From positions 62,001 to 126,000 of the forward strand of contig CAIQOJ010000054.1 of the NCBI GenBank assembly GCA_903873395.1: 64,000 nt of DNA, given 5' to 3'. Below, in pieces: positions 49,611 to 58,728 of this stretch. A model generated the notes under the pieces. It was not told the origin of the DNA and searched no databases. It saw nothing but the letters and a program-made list of their open reading frames with translations. Every line of letters begins with the position of its first letter. The stretch's first letter is position 1. The position numbers and the translations under genes were made by a program. The DNA comes from an uncultured Acidimicrobiaceae bacterium. GTDB taxonomy: Bacteria > Actinomycetota > Acidimicrobiia > Acidimicrobiales > RAAP-2.

Positions 49611-50948
49611 TCAGCCAGGTGGCTGGAGAATGGCCACCATCTCGACGTGCTCCGTCATGGGAAACAGGTCGAAGGCCCGCAGTGATGCCAGCGACCATCC
49701 GGCATCAAGAGCTACTCGAAGGTCACGAGCAAAGGGGGCTGGTTCACAGGAGACATAGGCGACGGCCCGAGGAGGTGGATCGAGCCCGACCAGGGCGGTC
49801 ATGACGTCGATGCCTGCGCCCGCACGGGCGGGGTCGAGCACCACGACATCGGGTCGTCCGATCCGTCGGGCCACCACGTCGGGTCGAATGTCTGCCCGAA
49901 TGATCTCCAGTTCGGCTTCGAAGTCGGCAACGTTCACCTCGAGATCAGCAACCGCACTTCCGCTCCGCTCCACCGCCACAACCGCACCGGTCGGCCCTAC
50001 CGCCCGAGCCAGGGCAGCGCTGAACAGGCCTGCACCGGCATACAGGTCACAGGCCCGCTCGCCAGGCTGAGGTGCCAATCCTTCAAGGACTGCCTCAGAA
50101 AGCACCCGCCCCGCTTCAGGATGGACCTGCCAGAAGCCACCCGCCCTGACAGTGAACCGGTGACCGAGCACGTCGAACGTGACGTGACTTGGTGCCTGCA
50201 GGGTCCGGCCGCGCCACATGATGCCCGTGGCCACCTCGGGGAGATCTCGTGGTCGTCCAGTTCCCGTATCAACTACGACGACAGGAACCTCAGTGGCGGA
50301 CGAGGCAACCACCTCGACCTGGCGCACTCCCGGCCAACGGGCATTCGTGACACCGGAGTCATTGACGGCATCTATGGCTATCGGGCAACGTGCCACGGGA
50401 ATCACGTCGTGAGAGCGGTGGCGTCGGAGCCCTACGACACCATCCTCGTCGACAGCAAACGCCACCCGGGTGCGCCACGCCAATCCTCGAGGATCTCCCG
50501 GCACCTCCTCGACCTCGACCCGGTAGTCCACCCCGGCCAGACGCTGAAGTTGCTCAGCGAGCAAGTCGGCCTTCAGCCGACGCTGGGCGGCCGGTGCCAC
50601 ATGCTGAAAGTCGCACCCGCCACATTGACCAGGCCCGGCATGCATGCAGGGAGGGTCAACCCTGTCAGGAGATGCCTCCAGCACCTCTATGGCATCAGCG
50701 CGCAAGAAGGATCGTGTCTCGCCCGTTACCCGAGCAAGGACTCGCTCGCCTGGAAGGCTGTGGCGGACGAACATCACCCGGCCGTCCGGCGCACGCCCCA
50801 CGCACCCACCACCTGCGGCAATCGGGCCGACTTCGACCTCGATGTCTTGGCCGATCTCGGGAGTCGCACCCGATGCGGACGCGTCTCGGTGCTTCCCGGT
50901 GTCGTTCGTCGAGCGCTTCGGCAGAGGACCCTCGGTGGTTTCGCTCAC
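49611..50948 (-). CDS. TrmA/RumA-family RNA (uracil-C5)-methyltransferase
   Basis: 445 residues. N-terminal TRAM domain (EVEVGPIAAGGGCVGRAPDGRVMFVRHSLPGERV), a probable 4Fe-4S site with C101, C109, C112 (CMHAGPGQCGGCDF) and a later Cys in VARCPIAID. The methyltransferase core has GGFWQVHPEAGRVL, CDLYAGAGLFSAAL, VVLDPARAGAG and the nucleophile/base region YVSCEPAPFARDL ... FPMTEHVEMVAIL. It methylates U in rRNA or tRNA; the exact position cannot be decided. GC-rich N-terminal 30 residues look disordered. Confidence 0.9.
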   Translation of the reverse strand: MSETTEGPLPKRSTNDTGKHRDASASGATPEIGQDIEVEVGPIAAGGGCVGRAPDGRVMFVRHSLPGERVLARVTGETRSFLRADAIEVLEASPDRVDPPCMHAGPGQCGGCDFQHVAPAAQRRLKADLLAEQLQRLAGVDYRVEVEEVPGDPRGLAWRTRVAFAVDEDGVVGLRRHRSHDVIPVARCPIAIDAVNDSGVTNARWPGVRQVEVVASSATEVPVVVVDTGTGRPRDLPEVATGIMWRGRTLQAPSHVTFDVLGHRFTVRAGGFWQVHPEAGRVLSEAVLEGLAPQPGERACDLYAGAGLFSAALARAVGPTGAVVAVERSGSAVADLEVNVADFEAELEIIRADIRPDVVARRIGRPDVVVLDPARAGAGIDVMTALVGLDPPPRAVAYVSCEPAPFARDLRVALDAGWSLASLRAFDLFPMTEHVEMVAILQPPG

Positions 50949-51096
50949 GTCCGTGGTCTACCACCGTCGGCAGTTGCCCATGGCCGGACCACGGAACACT
51001 CCAGCCAAATAGACAGCAAGACTCCTCTGCTTCTGCTCGTGGCAGTACGGTGACCACGTCTGCCGGCACCCGAGCCAGGTGGACGGAAAGGTCGCC

Positions 51097-51765
51097 ATGG
51101 ACGTCTATGAAGCGCTGTACACGACCCGTGCCATGCGGAGGGTGAAGCCCGACCCAGTTCCCATGGACATTCAGGCCAAGATCCTTGATGCCGCCATCAG
51201 GGCCCCTTCGGGCGGAAACACACAGAACTGGAAGTTCCTGTTGGTCGACGATCGCGACGTCATCGGTCGACTTGCCCCTCTCTATCGGGACGCAATCGAC
51301 CAGCTGTGGGCGACCATCTACGCCGATCGGATCGCCGCCGCCGAGGCAGACCCTGATGCCCCCGCAAGCGTCCAGATGCGCAAGGTTCAGTCCTCTGCTG
51401 ACTGGCTGGCCGATCACTTCGCCGAGGTGCCCCTGTTCATGTTCGCCTTCATCCAGGGCGACCCGTCCGGGGGTTCGATCTATCCCGCCGTGTGGAGCGC
51501 ACAGCTCGCCGCTAGGGCCCACGGTATTGGTAGCTCCCTGACTGCAGTGCTCGGGTTCTGGTATCCGAACGAAACCTTCGAGATTCTCGGGGTGCCCACT
51601 GACGAGCAGTGGATCATGGCTGGCTGCATCAGCTTTGGCTACCCGCTCGGACGCTGGGGCGTGGCCAGTCGGCGACCGGTCCAAGATGTCTCCTACCGCA
51701 ATCGATGGGGCGCCCCGGTGGGCTTCACGGTCGACGAGCCGCTGTGGACTCCGGAACAGCGCTGA
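51097..51765 (+). CDS. Nitroreductase-family flavoprotein
   Basis: 222 residues from ATG 51097, with GGAAAGG 5 nt upstream; GTG 51079 is an alternative. MDVYEALYTTRAMRRVKPDPVP and APSGGNTQNWKFLLVDD form the FMN phosphate and isoalloxazine contacts, WSAQLAARAHGIGSSLTAVLGFW the middle, and GCISFGYPLGRWGVASRRPVQDVSYRNRWG the C-terminal arm. FMN-dependent NAD(P)H reductase of nitro, quinone or related compounds. Standalone. Confidence 0.88.
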   Translation: MDVYEALYTTRAMRRVKPDPVPMDIQAKILDAAIRAPSGGNTQNWKFLLVDDRDVIGRLAPLYRDAIDQLWATIYADRIAAAEADPDAPASVQMRKVQSSADWLADHFAEVPLFMFAFIQGDPSGGSIYPAVWSAQLAARAHGIGSSLTAVLGFWYPNETFEILGVPTDEQWIMAGCISFGYPLGRWGVASRRPVQDVSYRNRWGAPVGFTVDEPLWTPEQR

Positions 51766-51891
51766 TCCGAAGCCGCAGCGCACGAAAGGCGTAACGGACT
51801 TCGAGCGCCTCTCGTCGTCCCCACGCCGCGTGTTCGCGGTCGTTCCAACCGGAGGCCATCCGGCCACTGGTAGGCTGCAAGCCGCATCCTT

Positions 51892-51965
51892 GCGGGTGTA
51901 GCTCAATGGTAGAGCCCCTGCCTTCCAAGCAGGCTACGCGGGTTCGATTCCCGTCACCCGCTCCA
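51892..51965 (+). tRNA. tRNA-Gly (anticodon UCC)
   Basis: 74 nt. Acceptor GCGGGTG / CACCCGC, discriminator T, encoded CCA. D arm GCTC...GAGC, anticodon stem CCTGC / GCAGG around the loop CTTCCAA (anticodon TCC, codon GGA), T arm GCGGG-TTCGATT-CCCGT. Confidence 0.97.
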
Positions 51966-52181
51966 CGGGGTCTTGGCGAAAAAGCCGGGGGCCACTAGTG
52001 AAATACATCGGTCGAATCGGAGTTGGCGACCGGCACGTACTCACCATCCGCGGCGGCATTCGCCGATCACGCATGGAGCGCCCTCGGCGTTCGGGTCAAT
52101 GATTTACGTGAACTTGCTTGAAATGTCGCCGGGAAGTCGCAGGCGGTGACGTTGAGGGAGAACGCTGACTCTTGCTAGCGG
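51966..52181. other. Gene-free stretch downstream of tRNA-Gly
   Basis: About 215 nt with no gene, lower in GC than its surroundings in part (TCAATGATTTACGTGAACTT). No direct repeat of the tRNA 3' end, integrase or transposase remnant was found, so an integration scar cannot be shown. Confidence 0.5.
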
Positions 52182-52649
52182 CTACTGAACGCCGTTGGCC
52201 CGGTACCCCTGCCACGCAGCAACAGCCTCGTACTTGGAAAGCACTGCTACTTGCGCCTGACCCCATCCGACCTTGCGTATGAGGTTGCGAACCAGGTTCC
52301 CGTCTAGGGCGTCCTGGGGAGGCAGAGGAGACTCTGGATCTGGACGAGGTGGAAGGATTCCCTTCTCGACACAGAGAGAGAAGTCTCCTTCCGTGACTTG
52401 CAGCTGCTCTCGGAAGATCGCGGCCACCAAGGAGGGGTCATTGGTCGCGCCGGAGCCGTGAGAGACGCGGGTGTGCAGAATCTCTCCGCTACTGAGCCTC
52501 AGTGAGTAACGGAAATGATCTCCCTTCTTCGCCTTGCCCTTCGCAGGGCCCTTCTTCGCCTTGCCCTTCGCAGGGCCCTTCTTCTCCCACCCCTCTACCT
52601 CCACAAAGCGTTTGTGGTCGACGTGGGTCAGGGGCCTGAGGCCCGGCAT
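52182..52649 (-). CDS. Toxin-antitoxin-repressor-like (HicA-like) protein with Lys-rich repeats
   Basis: 155 residues from ATG 52649 (GGAG 4 nt upstream); GTG 52670 is an alternative. The core LTHVDHKRFVEVEGWEKKG ... GDHFRYSLRLSSGEILHTRVSHGSGATNDPSLVAAIFREQLQVTEGDFSLCVEKGILPPRP, followed by a helical end DGNLVRNLIRKVGWGQAQVAVLSKYEAVAAW, resembles actinobacterial proteins often labelled cytotoxic translational repressors; that label is from memory and weak. The Lys/Gly/Ala insert consists of two copies of KKGPAKGKA encoded by a 27-bp repeat. Lone gene, no antitoxin partner adjacent. Confidence 0.6.
   Translation of the reverse strand: MPGLRPLTHVDHKRFVEVEGWEKKGPAKGKAKKGPAKGKAKKGDHFRYSLRLSSGEILHTRVSHGSGATNDPSLVAAIFREQLQVTEGDFSLCVEKGILPPRPDPESPLPPQDALDGNLVRNLIRKVGWGQAQVAVLSKYEAVAAWQGYRANGVQ
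52522..52575 (-). repeat. Two 27-bp in-frame repeats encoding KKGPAKGKA
   Basis: Near-perfect tandem duplication inside the gene at 52182-52649, lengthening a basic linker between the N-terminal and central parts. Confidence 0.85.
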
Positions 52650-52874
52650 CAGTCTCCGAAGACGGCTCACTCGAGCGCATCCCTATCGTTGGCGTGGAGG
52701 GCGATTGCCTCATCCTGACCACGAGCCGAAAGAAGTGCACTCCCAAGTTGACCATCGGTGGCAACCGCCAGGGAAGGTCGAAGAGATCCAGCACGTCGAC
52801 GTCGAAGCTTGCATGAACGGGATGAGAAGCCAGCGGTCAATGACGCCGTCCGCGTGGCGCCGCCAGACGCACGG

Positions 52875-53564
52875 TTAGGACCAGATCACGTGCCAAAGGT
52901 GCGCAAGCGGACGTGCCACGTAGCCCACGATCTGATGCAGGTAGCGCACGGCCAGGGTGCCGATCGTGACCGACAGGCCAACCCCGATCGCTCCGACGAC
53001 CAGGCCGCACCCTACGATAACGATGTCGTTGAGCATGACCCCAATGGCGAAGATCACTGCTCCGAGCGCCGGCAGCGTATCGAGGCCGCTGAAGGGAGGG
53101 GCGAGAAATGCTGCTGCCGCAAAGGCAACCAGTGCCACCCCCAGCAGGCGGCCAGATAGCGATGCGTGCAAGAGGCGGACACCACGCGGGCGACTGTGCC
53201 GCTCGAGTCGCCCAATGTTCCTGATCGTCCATGGAAGCAGGCGTTCGGCCATCGACTTCGGCAACTCTGTCCCCCGCCAGCGTGCAGGGATCCAGATCGA
53301 TCGCACGCCGACGATCATCTCAAGTCCGAGGAGCGCGGTGATCACCTCGAAGACATGGGTCACGCCTCCCGTGGGAGCTGGCAGGGCGGCGGGCAACATG
53401 AGGAGCATGGCCACCACCACGAAGCCCTTCTCGCCGAACACCTCGCCCAAGCCACCCACCGTCGACGGGCCCTCTGCATCGAGCCAGTCTTGCAACTGGG
53501 TCGAAAATGCTTCTGATCCCCGGGACGCCTCGCCGTTGTCGTCCCCCGCCGATGCATCCGTCAT
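52875..53564 (-). CDS. ExoD-family membrane protein
   Basis: 229 residues with a hydrophilic N-terminus and several hydrophobic segments: FGEKGFVVVAMLLMLPAALPAPTGG, ALLGLEMIVGVRSIWIP, LLGVALVAFAAAAFLAPPFS and DIVIVGCGLVVGAIGVGLSV. The GEKGF...LP.ALPAP... layout and the short inter-helix RSIWIPARW are those of ExoD (exopolysaccharide synthesis protein) relatives. Function in the family is poorly defined, linked to exopolysaccharide and alkali tolerance in rhizobia. Confidence 0.82.
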   Translation of the reverse strand: MTDASAGDDNGEASRGSEAFSTQLQDWLDAEGPSTVGGLGEVFGEKGFVVVAMLLMLPAALPAPTGGVTHVFEVITALLGLEMIVGVRSIWIPARWRGTELPKSMAERLLPWTIRNIGRLERHSRPRGVRLLHASLSGRLLGVALVAFAAAAFLAPPFSGLDTLPALGAVIFAIGVMLNDIVIVGCGLVVGAIGVGLSVTIGTLAVRYLHQIVGYVARPLAHLWHVIWS

Positions 53565-53660
53565 CGATGTGATCCTTACAGCATGCAGAGCAGGCCGGAG
53601 GGCACAGGGTGTGTTGCCTAGCCATCGGGCGAAATGCCTTCGACGAATCCAGGCACTGCC

Positions 53661-55181
53661 TCAGAAGCTGAACCCGTCAGCGAACAACTCCAGGCAGGCG
53701 GCGACGGCTGCAGCGTCATAGATCGTCCCTGATCCCTTTGTGATCTCGTCCAAAGCGACCTCCACCGCGAATCCTGGGCGATATGGCCGGTGATGGGTCA
53801 TGGCCTCAATGACGTCAGCAACGGCGATGATTCGGGCAGGCAAGCAGATCGCCTCCCCCACAAGTCCCGCTGGGTAGCCAGACCCGTCCAAACGCTCATG
53901 ATGCTGCATGGCCACGTCGATGATGGGTTGAGGAACACCGGCATCAGCCAAGATCGCCCCGCCCACTATGGGGTGTCGCCGGATCAAGGCAAACTCTTCG
54001 GGCTCAAGTCGGCCGGGCCGAGTCAGGATCTCGGTGGGCACAGAGAACTTCCCGATGTCGTGGGTATCGCCGGCCTTGTGAATGATGTCGGCGAGATTGG
54101 GTTCCAGTCCCATGCGCTCAGCGATGGCGCTTCCCAGATTGGCCACGTTGTGCTGATGACCGGCCGTCCAAGGGTCGCGGATCTCGGACATCTTTCCGAT
54201 GACCGCCATGGTGGCATCGAAGGACTCTGCCAACTTGGCGATGTCTCGTGCATGCACCATGCCGAGGCTGAAGGCAGCGGCGAACTTCGTGAGAAGTTCC
54301 TCAGAGGGACCGTCGAAGGCGGAAGCCTCTCGCCCGTACACCGTCAGAACAGCCAAGAGATCGTCACCCACCAGGATGGGCAAGGCCAAGACCGACCCGA
54401 ATCCGAAATCTCGGGCCCGGATCCGCCATGGCTCGTCATTGATCCGTCGTGCCAGATCGTTGGCTACCTGGATCTGCCGTGTTTCCATCGCTCGGGCCGT
54501 GAAATCAATGCCGGTCAGATCCCGTCGCTGCGAAGACGAGACTCCCTCCTCGAGAAAGTCGATCCTCCCGGCTGCCGCCACGATGCTGACGTCAAACTCG
54601 CCTTCAGATCCAACAGCACCGCGCGATCCGACCCAGGCCAAGGCGTAGCCTCCGATATCCACGATCCCATGGCACAGATCGACCAACAGGTCCTCGGGCG
54701 GCAGGGCGCTCGTGATGACGTTGCTCAGATAGGTGAAGGTGGACAGTGCCCGACGCATGGCCATAGTGGCGGTGACATTCACGAAAGAACAGTTGGCTCC
54801 GACCATGCCGTCCTCGGTGGTGATCACCTGGCTGGACGTCGTAAGCCAGCGTCGTCCATCCCCTGGGATGTCGATACCGATGATCATGTCGAGACATGGC
54901 TGGCCGGTCCGCAGGGCAACGGAGGCAGGGAACTCGCTGGCTTGCAACAGGGAACCGTCCTCATGGACCGCACCCCACAGGGGATCCGAGATGCTGCGGC
55001 CTTCGATGTCATCTCGGGACACGCCGAGAAGTTCGAGAGCCGTGGCATTGCACCGCAGGATGCGTCCGCTGCGACCAACCAGCAGTATTCCCTCGCTCAG
55101 GGAGTCCATAAAAGCGTCGGACCGGAAGATGTCCCAGGAAGCAGCATCGCTCGCCTTTGCATCTACGTCTGCCATGTTCAT
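53661..55181 (-). CDS. PAS-GAF-HD-GYP cyclic-di-GMP phosphodiesterase
   Basis: 506 residues from ATG 55181 (AAGGA 5 nt upstream). The track ORF extends 286 codons further, but that part lies antisense to the MFS gene. PAS domain (DSLSEGILLVGRSGRILRCNATALELLGVSRDD), a GAF-like domain (ALPPEDLLVDLCHGI ... FGFGSVLALPILVGDDLLAVLTVYGRE), and an HD-GYP domain with GHQHNVANLG, THDIGKFSVPTEIL, RRHPIVGGAIL, HHERLDGSGYPAGL and RIIAVADVIEAMTHHRPYRP, all intact. Soluble enzyme predicted to hydrolyse c-di-GMP. Divergent from the MFS gene. Confidence 0.92.
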   Translation of the reverse strand: MNMADVDAKASDAASWDIFRSDAFMDSLSEGILLVGRSGRILRCNATALELLGVSRDDIEGRSISDPLWGAVHEDGSLLQASEFPASVALRTGQPCLDMIIGIDIPGDGRRWLTTSSQVITTEDGMVGANCSFVNVTATMAMRRALSTFTYLSNVITSALPPEDLLVDLCHGIVDIGGYALAWVGSRGAVGSEGEFDVSIVAAAGRIDFLEEGVSSSQRRDLTGIDFTARAMETRQIQVANDLARRINDEPWRIRARDFGFGSVLALPILVGDDLLAVLTVYGREASAFDGPSEELLTKFAAAFSLGMVHARDIAKLAESFDATMAVIGKMSEIRDPWTAGHQHNVANLGSAIAERMGLEPNLADIIHKAGDTHDIGKFSVPTEILTRPGRLEPEEFALIRRHPIVGGAILADAGVPQPIIDVAMQHHERLDGSGYPAGLVGEAICLPARIIAVADVIEAMTHHRPYRPGFAVEVALDEITKGSGTIYDAAAVAACLELFADGFSF

Positions 55182-55328
55182 ACTGTTCCTTCCGCCGTAC
55201 TCACTGTCCCACACCTGCTTCCACTTGTACCGTCGCGCCGATCTCGAGCGTTGGGCGAAGGATGATGTGGCGAAAATGAGGACGAAGGTCCATGGCTTGG
55301 ACCGCGGGGTGCCGTTAGGTTCTGGCTC

Positions 55329-57035
55329 GTGACCGCCCTGCCCACCGGAACAGACCAGGCTGGTCCTGGCAATCAGAACCGAGGTAGCTCCGGCGTCCTC
55401 GCGCTCCTGGCCGCCGGTCAGTTCGTGATGACGCTCGACAGCTCGGTCATGAACGTTTCGATCCAGTCGGTAGCCAACGACCTCAACACGACAGTCACCG
55501 GCATCCAGACGGCGATCACCCTGTACACCCTGGTCATGGCGGCCATGATGATCACCGGGGGAAAGATCGGTGCCCTTGTAGGCCGACGCCGGTCGTTCGG
55601 TATCGGTCTCGTCGTCTACGGCACCGGCTCGTTCGTGACCGCCATTGCACCGAACCTGACCGTGCTCATCCTTGGATGGTCGCTGCTCGAAGGACTCGGC
55701 GCGGCCCTCATCATGCCGGCCATCGTGGCCTTGGTAGCGGGCAACGTGACCAAGGAGGGTCGACCCGCGGCCTACGGAATGATCGCTGCGGCGGGTGCTG
55801 TGGCCGTGGCCGCTGGACCGCTGATCGGTGGGGCAGTCACCACCTTTGCCTCGTGGCGCTGGGTGTTCCTGGGCGAGGTGGTGGTCGTCGGCATCATCTT
55901 GTTCTTCTTGCGCACGGTGTCCGACACTCCCCCCGAAGAGCGCAAGGCGTTCGACGGGGTCGGGGCCGTCTTGTCGGTTGCAGGTCTGTCGATGACCGTC
56001 TACGGGGTCCTCAAGTCTGGCACCTGGGGTTGGGTTCACCCCAAGGGAGACACTCCCTCGATCGCCGGCGTCTCGCTGACGTTCTGGCTGATGTTGGGCG
56101 GCCTGCTCGTCATCGGCGCCTTGCTCGAGTGGGAGTCCCGCCGTGAGCGGCTTGGGCGTGAGCCGCTGTTCGCCCCATCCATGTTCTCAAATCGTCAGAT
56201 GAGTGGCGGCCTGGTGATGTTCGGCCTGCAGTTCTTCATCCAGTCAGGTGTCTTCTTCACCATTCCCCTGTTCTTGTCCGTCGTGCTCGGCCTGAATGCC
56301 CTCCAAACCGGCCTGCGCCTCCTGCCGTTGTCGATCGCACTCTTGGCTTCAGCCTTGGCAGTGCCTCGGCTGTGGCCCCGCTCATCACCCAGGCGGGTCG
56401 TGCGCATCGGCCTGGCCTCCATGCTGGCTGGCACCGTCGTGCTCGTCGGCGGCATGTCTCCTGGGGCGGGAGCCGAAGTTGTGCTTGTTCCCATGGCCCT
56501 GATCGGTCTGGGCATCGGCGCGCTGGCATCCCAGTTAGGTGCAGTCACCGTGTCGGCCTTCCCGGATTCGATGAGCGCCGAGGTCGGGGGACTTCAGAAC
56601 ACGGCTACCAACCTCGGTGCTTCGTTGGGCACAGCCCTGGTCGGTTCGGTACTCATCGCCACCCTGACGACGACATTCCTCACCGGCATCCAAGGGAACT
56701 CGGCCATCCCCAGCGACACCACGAGCCACGCCAGTGTCACGTTGGAGTCCGGCATTCCCTTCGTCTCCGACGCCGCCCTGACCGAACAGTTGGCCAAGAC
56801 CACACTGACCCCCGAAGCCCAGGCGGCCGTCGTCTCCGAGAACGAAGCAGCCCGTCTGACGGGGCTCCGTTCGGCGTTGGCACTTGTGGCCGTCGTCGCA
56901 GTGGTGGCCCTCTTCCTGGCACGACTCCTGCCCACCACCCCAGTCGCTGGTACTCCGGAAGAACTGGCGCGCAAGGACGATCCGCCCGCAGTTGACGACC
57001 AGAGCGATATCGACGACGTCAACGCCATGGAATGA
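55329..57035 (+). CDS. MFS transporter, DHA2 14-TM family
   Basis: 568 residues from a GTG. TM1 region QFVMTLDSSVMNVSIQSVANDLNTTVTGIQTAITLYTLVMAAMMI, then GGKIGALVGRRRSFGIG after TM2 and AAAGAVAVAAGPLIGGAVTTFASWRWVFLGEVVVV (motif C). Fourteen helices with a long periplasmic/cytoplasmic segment near the end (SGIPFVSDAALTEQLAKTTLTPEAQ) and an acidic tail. Drug-like antiporter of unknown substrate. Confidence 0.88.
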   Translation: MTALPTGTDQAGPGNQNRGSSGVLALLAAGQFVMTLDSSVMNVSIQSVANDLNTTVTGIQTAITLYTLVMAAMMITGGKIGALVGRRRSFGIGLVVYGTGSFVTAIAPNLTVLILGWSLLEGLGAALIMPAIVALVAGNVTKEGRPAAYGMIAAAGAVAVAAGPLIGGAVTTFASWRWVFLGEVVVVGIILFFLRTVSDTPPEERKAFDGVGAVLSVAGLSMTVYGVLKSGTWGWVHPKGDTPSIAGVSLTFWLMLGGLLVIGALLEWESRRERLGREPLFAPSMFSNRQMSGGLVMFGLQFFIQSGVFFTIPLFLSVVLGLNALQTGLRLLPLSIALLASALAVPRLWPRSSPRRVVRIGLASMLAGTVVLVGGMSPGAGAEVVLVPMALIGLGIGALASQLGAVTVSAFPDSMSAEVGGLQNTATNLGASLGTALVGSVLIATLTTTFLTGIQGNSAIPSDTTSHASVTLESGIPFVSDAALTEQLAKTTLTPEAQAAVVSENEAARLTGLRSALALVAVVAVVALFLARLLPTTPVAGTPEELARKDDPPAVDDQSDIDDVNAME

Positions 57036-57140
57036 CGGCGGGAGATTCCTCGGGCGCCAAGGCGAGCTGCTCCTGTGCCGGAGCGATCGGGATCAAGGAA
57101 AACGACGTCAGGTTCGGCTTGGATCAGACACGTTGCAACA

Positions 57141-57168
57141 GGCGCTGTGACTCGGGCGCTGTGACGTA
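57141..57168. repeat. Tandem array, 14-bp unit GGCGCTGTGACTCG, 2 copies
   Basis: Two copies differing in the last bases, between the MFS stop and the degenerate GGDEF protein. Like the other arrays, it suggests this stretch is non-coding. Confidence 0.7.
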
Positions 57169-58699
57169 TCGGGGACTCAAGCAGCCTGGATTGCCTGCCG
57201 ATGCAGATCAGGTGAATCGAGGACTCCGCATTGCCACGTCAGGACGACTGAGAGACGGGGCCGCCTGTGGCTTGCTGGCCGAAGCCGTCATCCTTCCCGC
57301 CGTCGTCACCGTTGCGCTCGTGGACCAACAGGATGTGCGGTGGGCCGCCGTTGCCGGTGCCGGTGGCACCCTGGTGGCCGCAGTGCTCTTTCTCGTCATG
57401 GTCCGCTTTTTGACCCGTTCGCCACAGAACTCACCGCCGACCGGTGACACCTGGCTGGTCATCGCCTGCCTCGTTCTCGTCGGACTAGCCCTGATCGACC
57501 TCGCAACGGGTAGCCCGGCCGCACTGGCCTCCCCTGCCATCCTGTTGGGATCGGCCTACGTGTTTCTGGCCGGAGCACCTCGGGATGCCAAGATCGCCGG
57601 ACCAGTGGCCCTGGCTCTCCTGGCCACGGTGGCATGGTGTGACGGCGTCCGAGGGGTTCCGCTCTGGCTCACCATCGGCGCCTATGCGGCAACGCTTGGG
57701 GCGCTCGCCGCAATTTGCGCCCACATCGGCGGTCGCCGGACCACAACTCCCGATCTCGGGCCTACGCTTGCCCAGATCCGCTGCTCCATCGACGAGGTGT
57801 TGGCCGGTCAGCCTGGTACGGGTGACACCCACGTGGACGAGGTCCTCGCACTCGGATTGACGGGCGCGGCCACTCTCCTCAACGCTGATCGGGTGGTCGC
57901 ACTGGTCGTCGACGGACCGATCGGAGGCCGAACGGTGATCGCCACATGGCCGGACGTCACGACACCGTGTGCCGACCTCGTGTCCTCGGACGCTATTGCC
58001 GAGGTTCTCGCCACGCACGGTGTCGTGATGAACGACCGGGTATGCGCGCTTCCCGCTGGCTTCACCACTCACGGCGAGATGATCTTGGTCGCTGGGTTCG
58101 CAGCGGAGCACGCTCGAGCCTCAGACTCGGTTGCCGAGACAGCCGATCGCCTCGGTTCCGAGCTGCTGCGAGCCACGAGTCGCATTGCCTTTGAGCAGGG
58201 TCCGCCATCGTCGCGGCGCACCGACCCGTTGACCGGCCTATGTGACCTCGATGCCCTCCTCGAACGGCTCGACATCGAGATGCACCGATCACTTCGCTCC
58301 GACGCGGCATTGGCCGTGGCGGTGATCGACATCGATCATCTCGGTCTGGTCAACGAAGACTTCGGCACCGCCGCTGGAGACGGCATCCTGCGCGGCATGG
58401 CTGCGATCTTGGTGTCGAATACCAGGGCTCAGGATGCCATCGGCCGCACCGGTGGTGGCCAGTTCTGCCTGGTACTTCCCGACACCGACCTCGTCGGGGC
58501 CGAACACCTCATCGAGTCGCTGCGCATCGGGGGCCGGGATGCCACGTCATCCCTTGGCACGACCGTCTCGGCCGGAATCACCTGCTGGGACGGGGGCGAG
58601 GACCCTGACGACCTAGTGGAGCGAGCCCGGCGGGCCCTCTATCGAGCGAAGAGCGCAGGGCGAAACCGGGTCGTCACCATCGCGGTGGCCGACCACTGA
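57161..58699 (+). CDS. Membrane protein with a degenerate GGDEF domain
   Basis: 512 residues if started at GTG 57161. The track ORF starts at 57032, overlapping the MFS stop (ATGA), and GTG 57212 is also possible; no start has a clear ribosome site. About five TM helices (ACGLLAEAVILPAVVTVALV to GAYAATLGALAAICAHI), then a GAF-like region (VDEVLALGLTGAATLLNADRVVALVV) and a GGDEF fold (DPLTGLCDLDALLERLDIEM ... AVIDIDHLGLVNEDFGTAAGDGILRGMA). The signature motif is changed to GGGQF in GRTGGGQFCLVLP, so diguanylate cyclase activity is unlikely; it may bind GTP or c-di-GMP as a sensor. Confidence 0.78.
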   Translation: MTYRGLKQPGLPADADQVNRGLRIATSGRLRDGAACGLLAEAVILPAVVTVALVDQQDVRWAAVAGAGGTLVAAVLFLVMVRFLTRSPQNSPPTGDTWLVIACLVLVGLALIDLATGSPAALASPAILLGSAYVFLAGAPRDAKIAGPVALALLATVAWCDGVRGVPLWLTIGAYAATLGALAAICAHIGGRRTTTPDLGPTLAQIRCSIDEVLAGQPGTGDTHVDEVLALGLTGAATLLNADRVVALVVDGPIGGRTVIATWPDVTTPCADLVSSDAIAEVLATHGVVMNDRVCALPAGFTTHGEMILVAGFAAEHARASDSVAETADRLGSELLRATSRIAFEQGPPSSRRTDPLTGLCDLDALLERLDIEMHRSLRSDAALAVAVIDIDHLGLVNEDFGTAAGDGILRGMAAILVSNTRAQDAIGRTGGGQFCLVLPDTDLVGAEHLIESLRIGGRDATSSLGTTVSAGITCWDGGEDPDDLVERARRALYRAKSAGRNRVVTIAVADH

Positions 58700-58708
58700 T
58701 CCGAAGGC

Positions 58709-58728
58709 TCCACCTCGAACCAGGTGGA
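58709..58728. terminator. Shared terminator hairpin of convergent genes
   Basis: TCCACCT-CGAACC-AGGTGGA, 7-bp perfect stem, between the degenerate GGDEF gene and the 55-residue ORF. Confidence 0.5.

Noticed and set aside
51966-52181. Integration scar after tRNA-Gly
   Set aside because: No direct repeat of the tRNA end, integrase or phage gene could be seen; left only as a hypothesis.
53790-55265. 491-residue plus-strand ORF
   Set aside because: Antisense to the PAS-GAF-HD-GYP gene, whose catalytic motifs are complete on the minus strand.
55182-56039. 286-codon upstream extension of the HD-GYP ORF
   Set aside because: Lies antisense to the MFS transporter; low-complexity His/Arg/Asp text, and a good start with a ribosome site exists at 55181.
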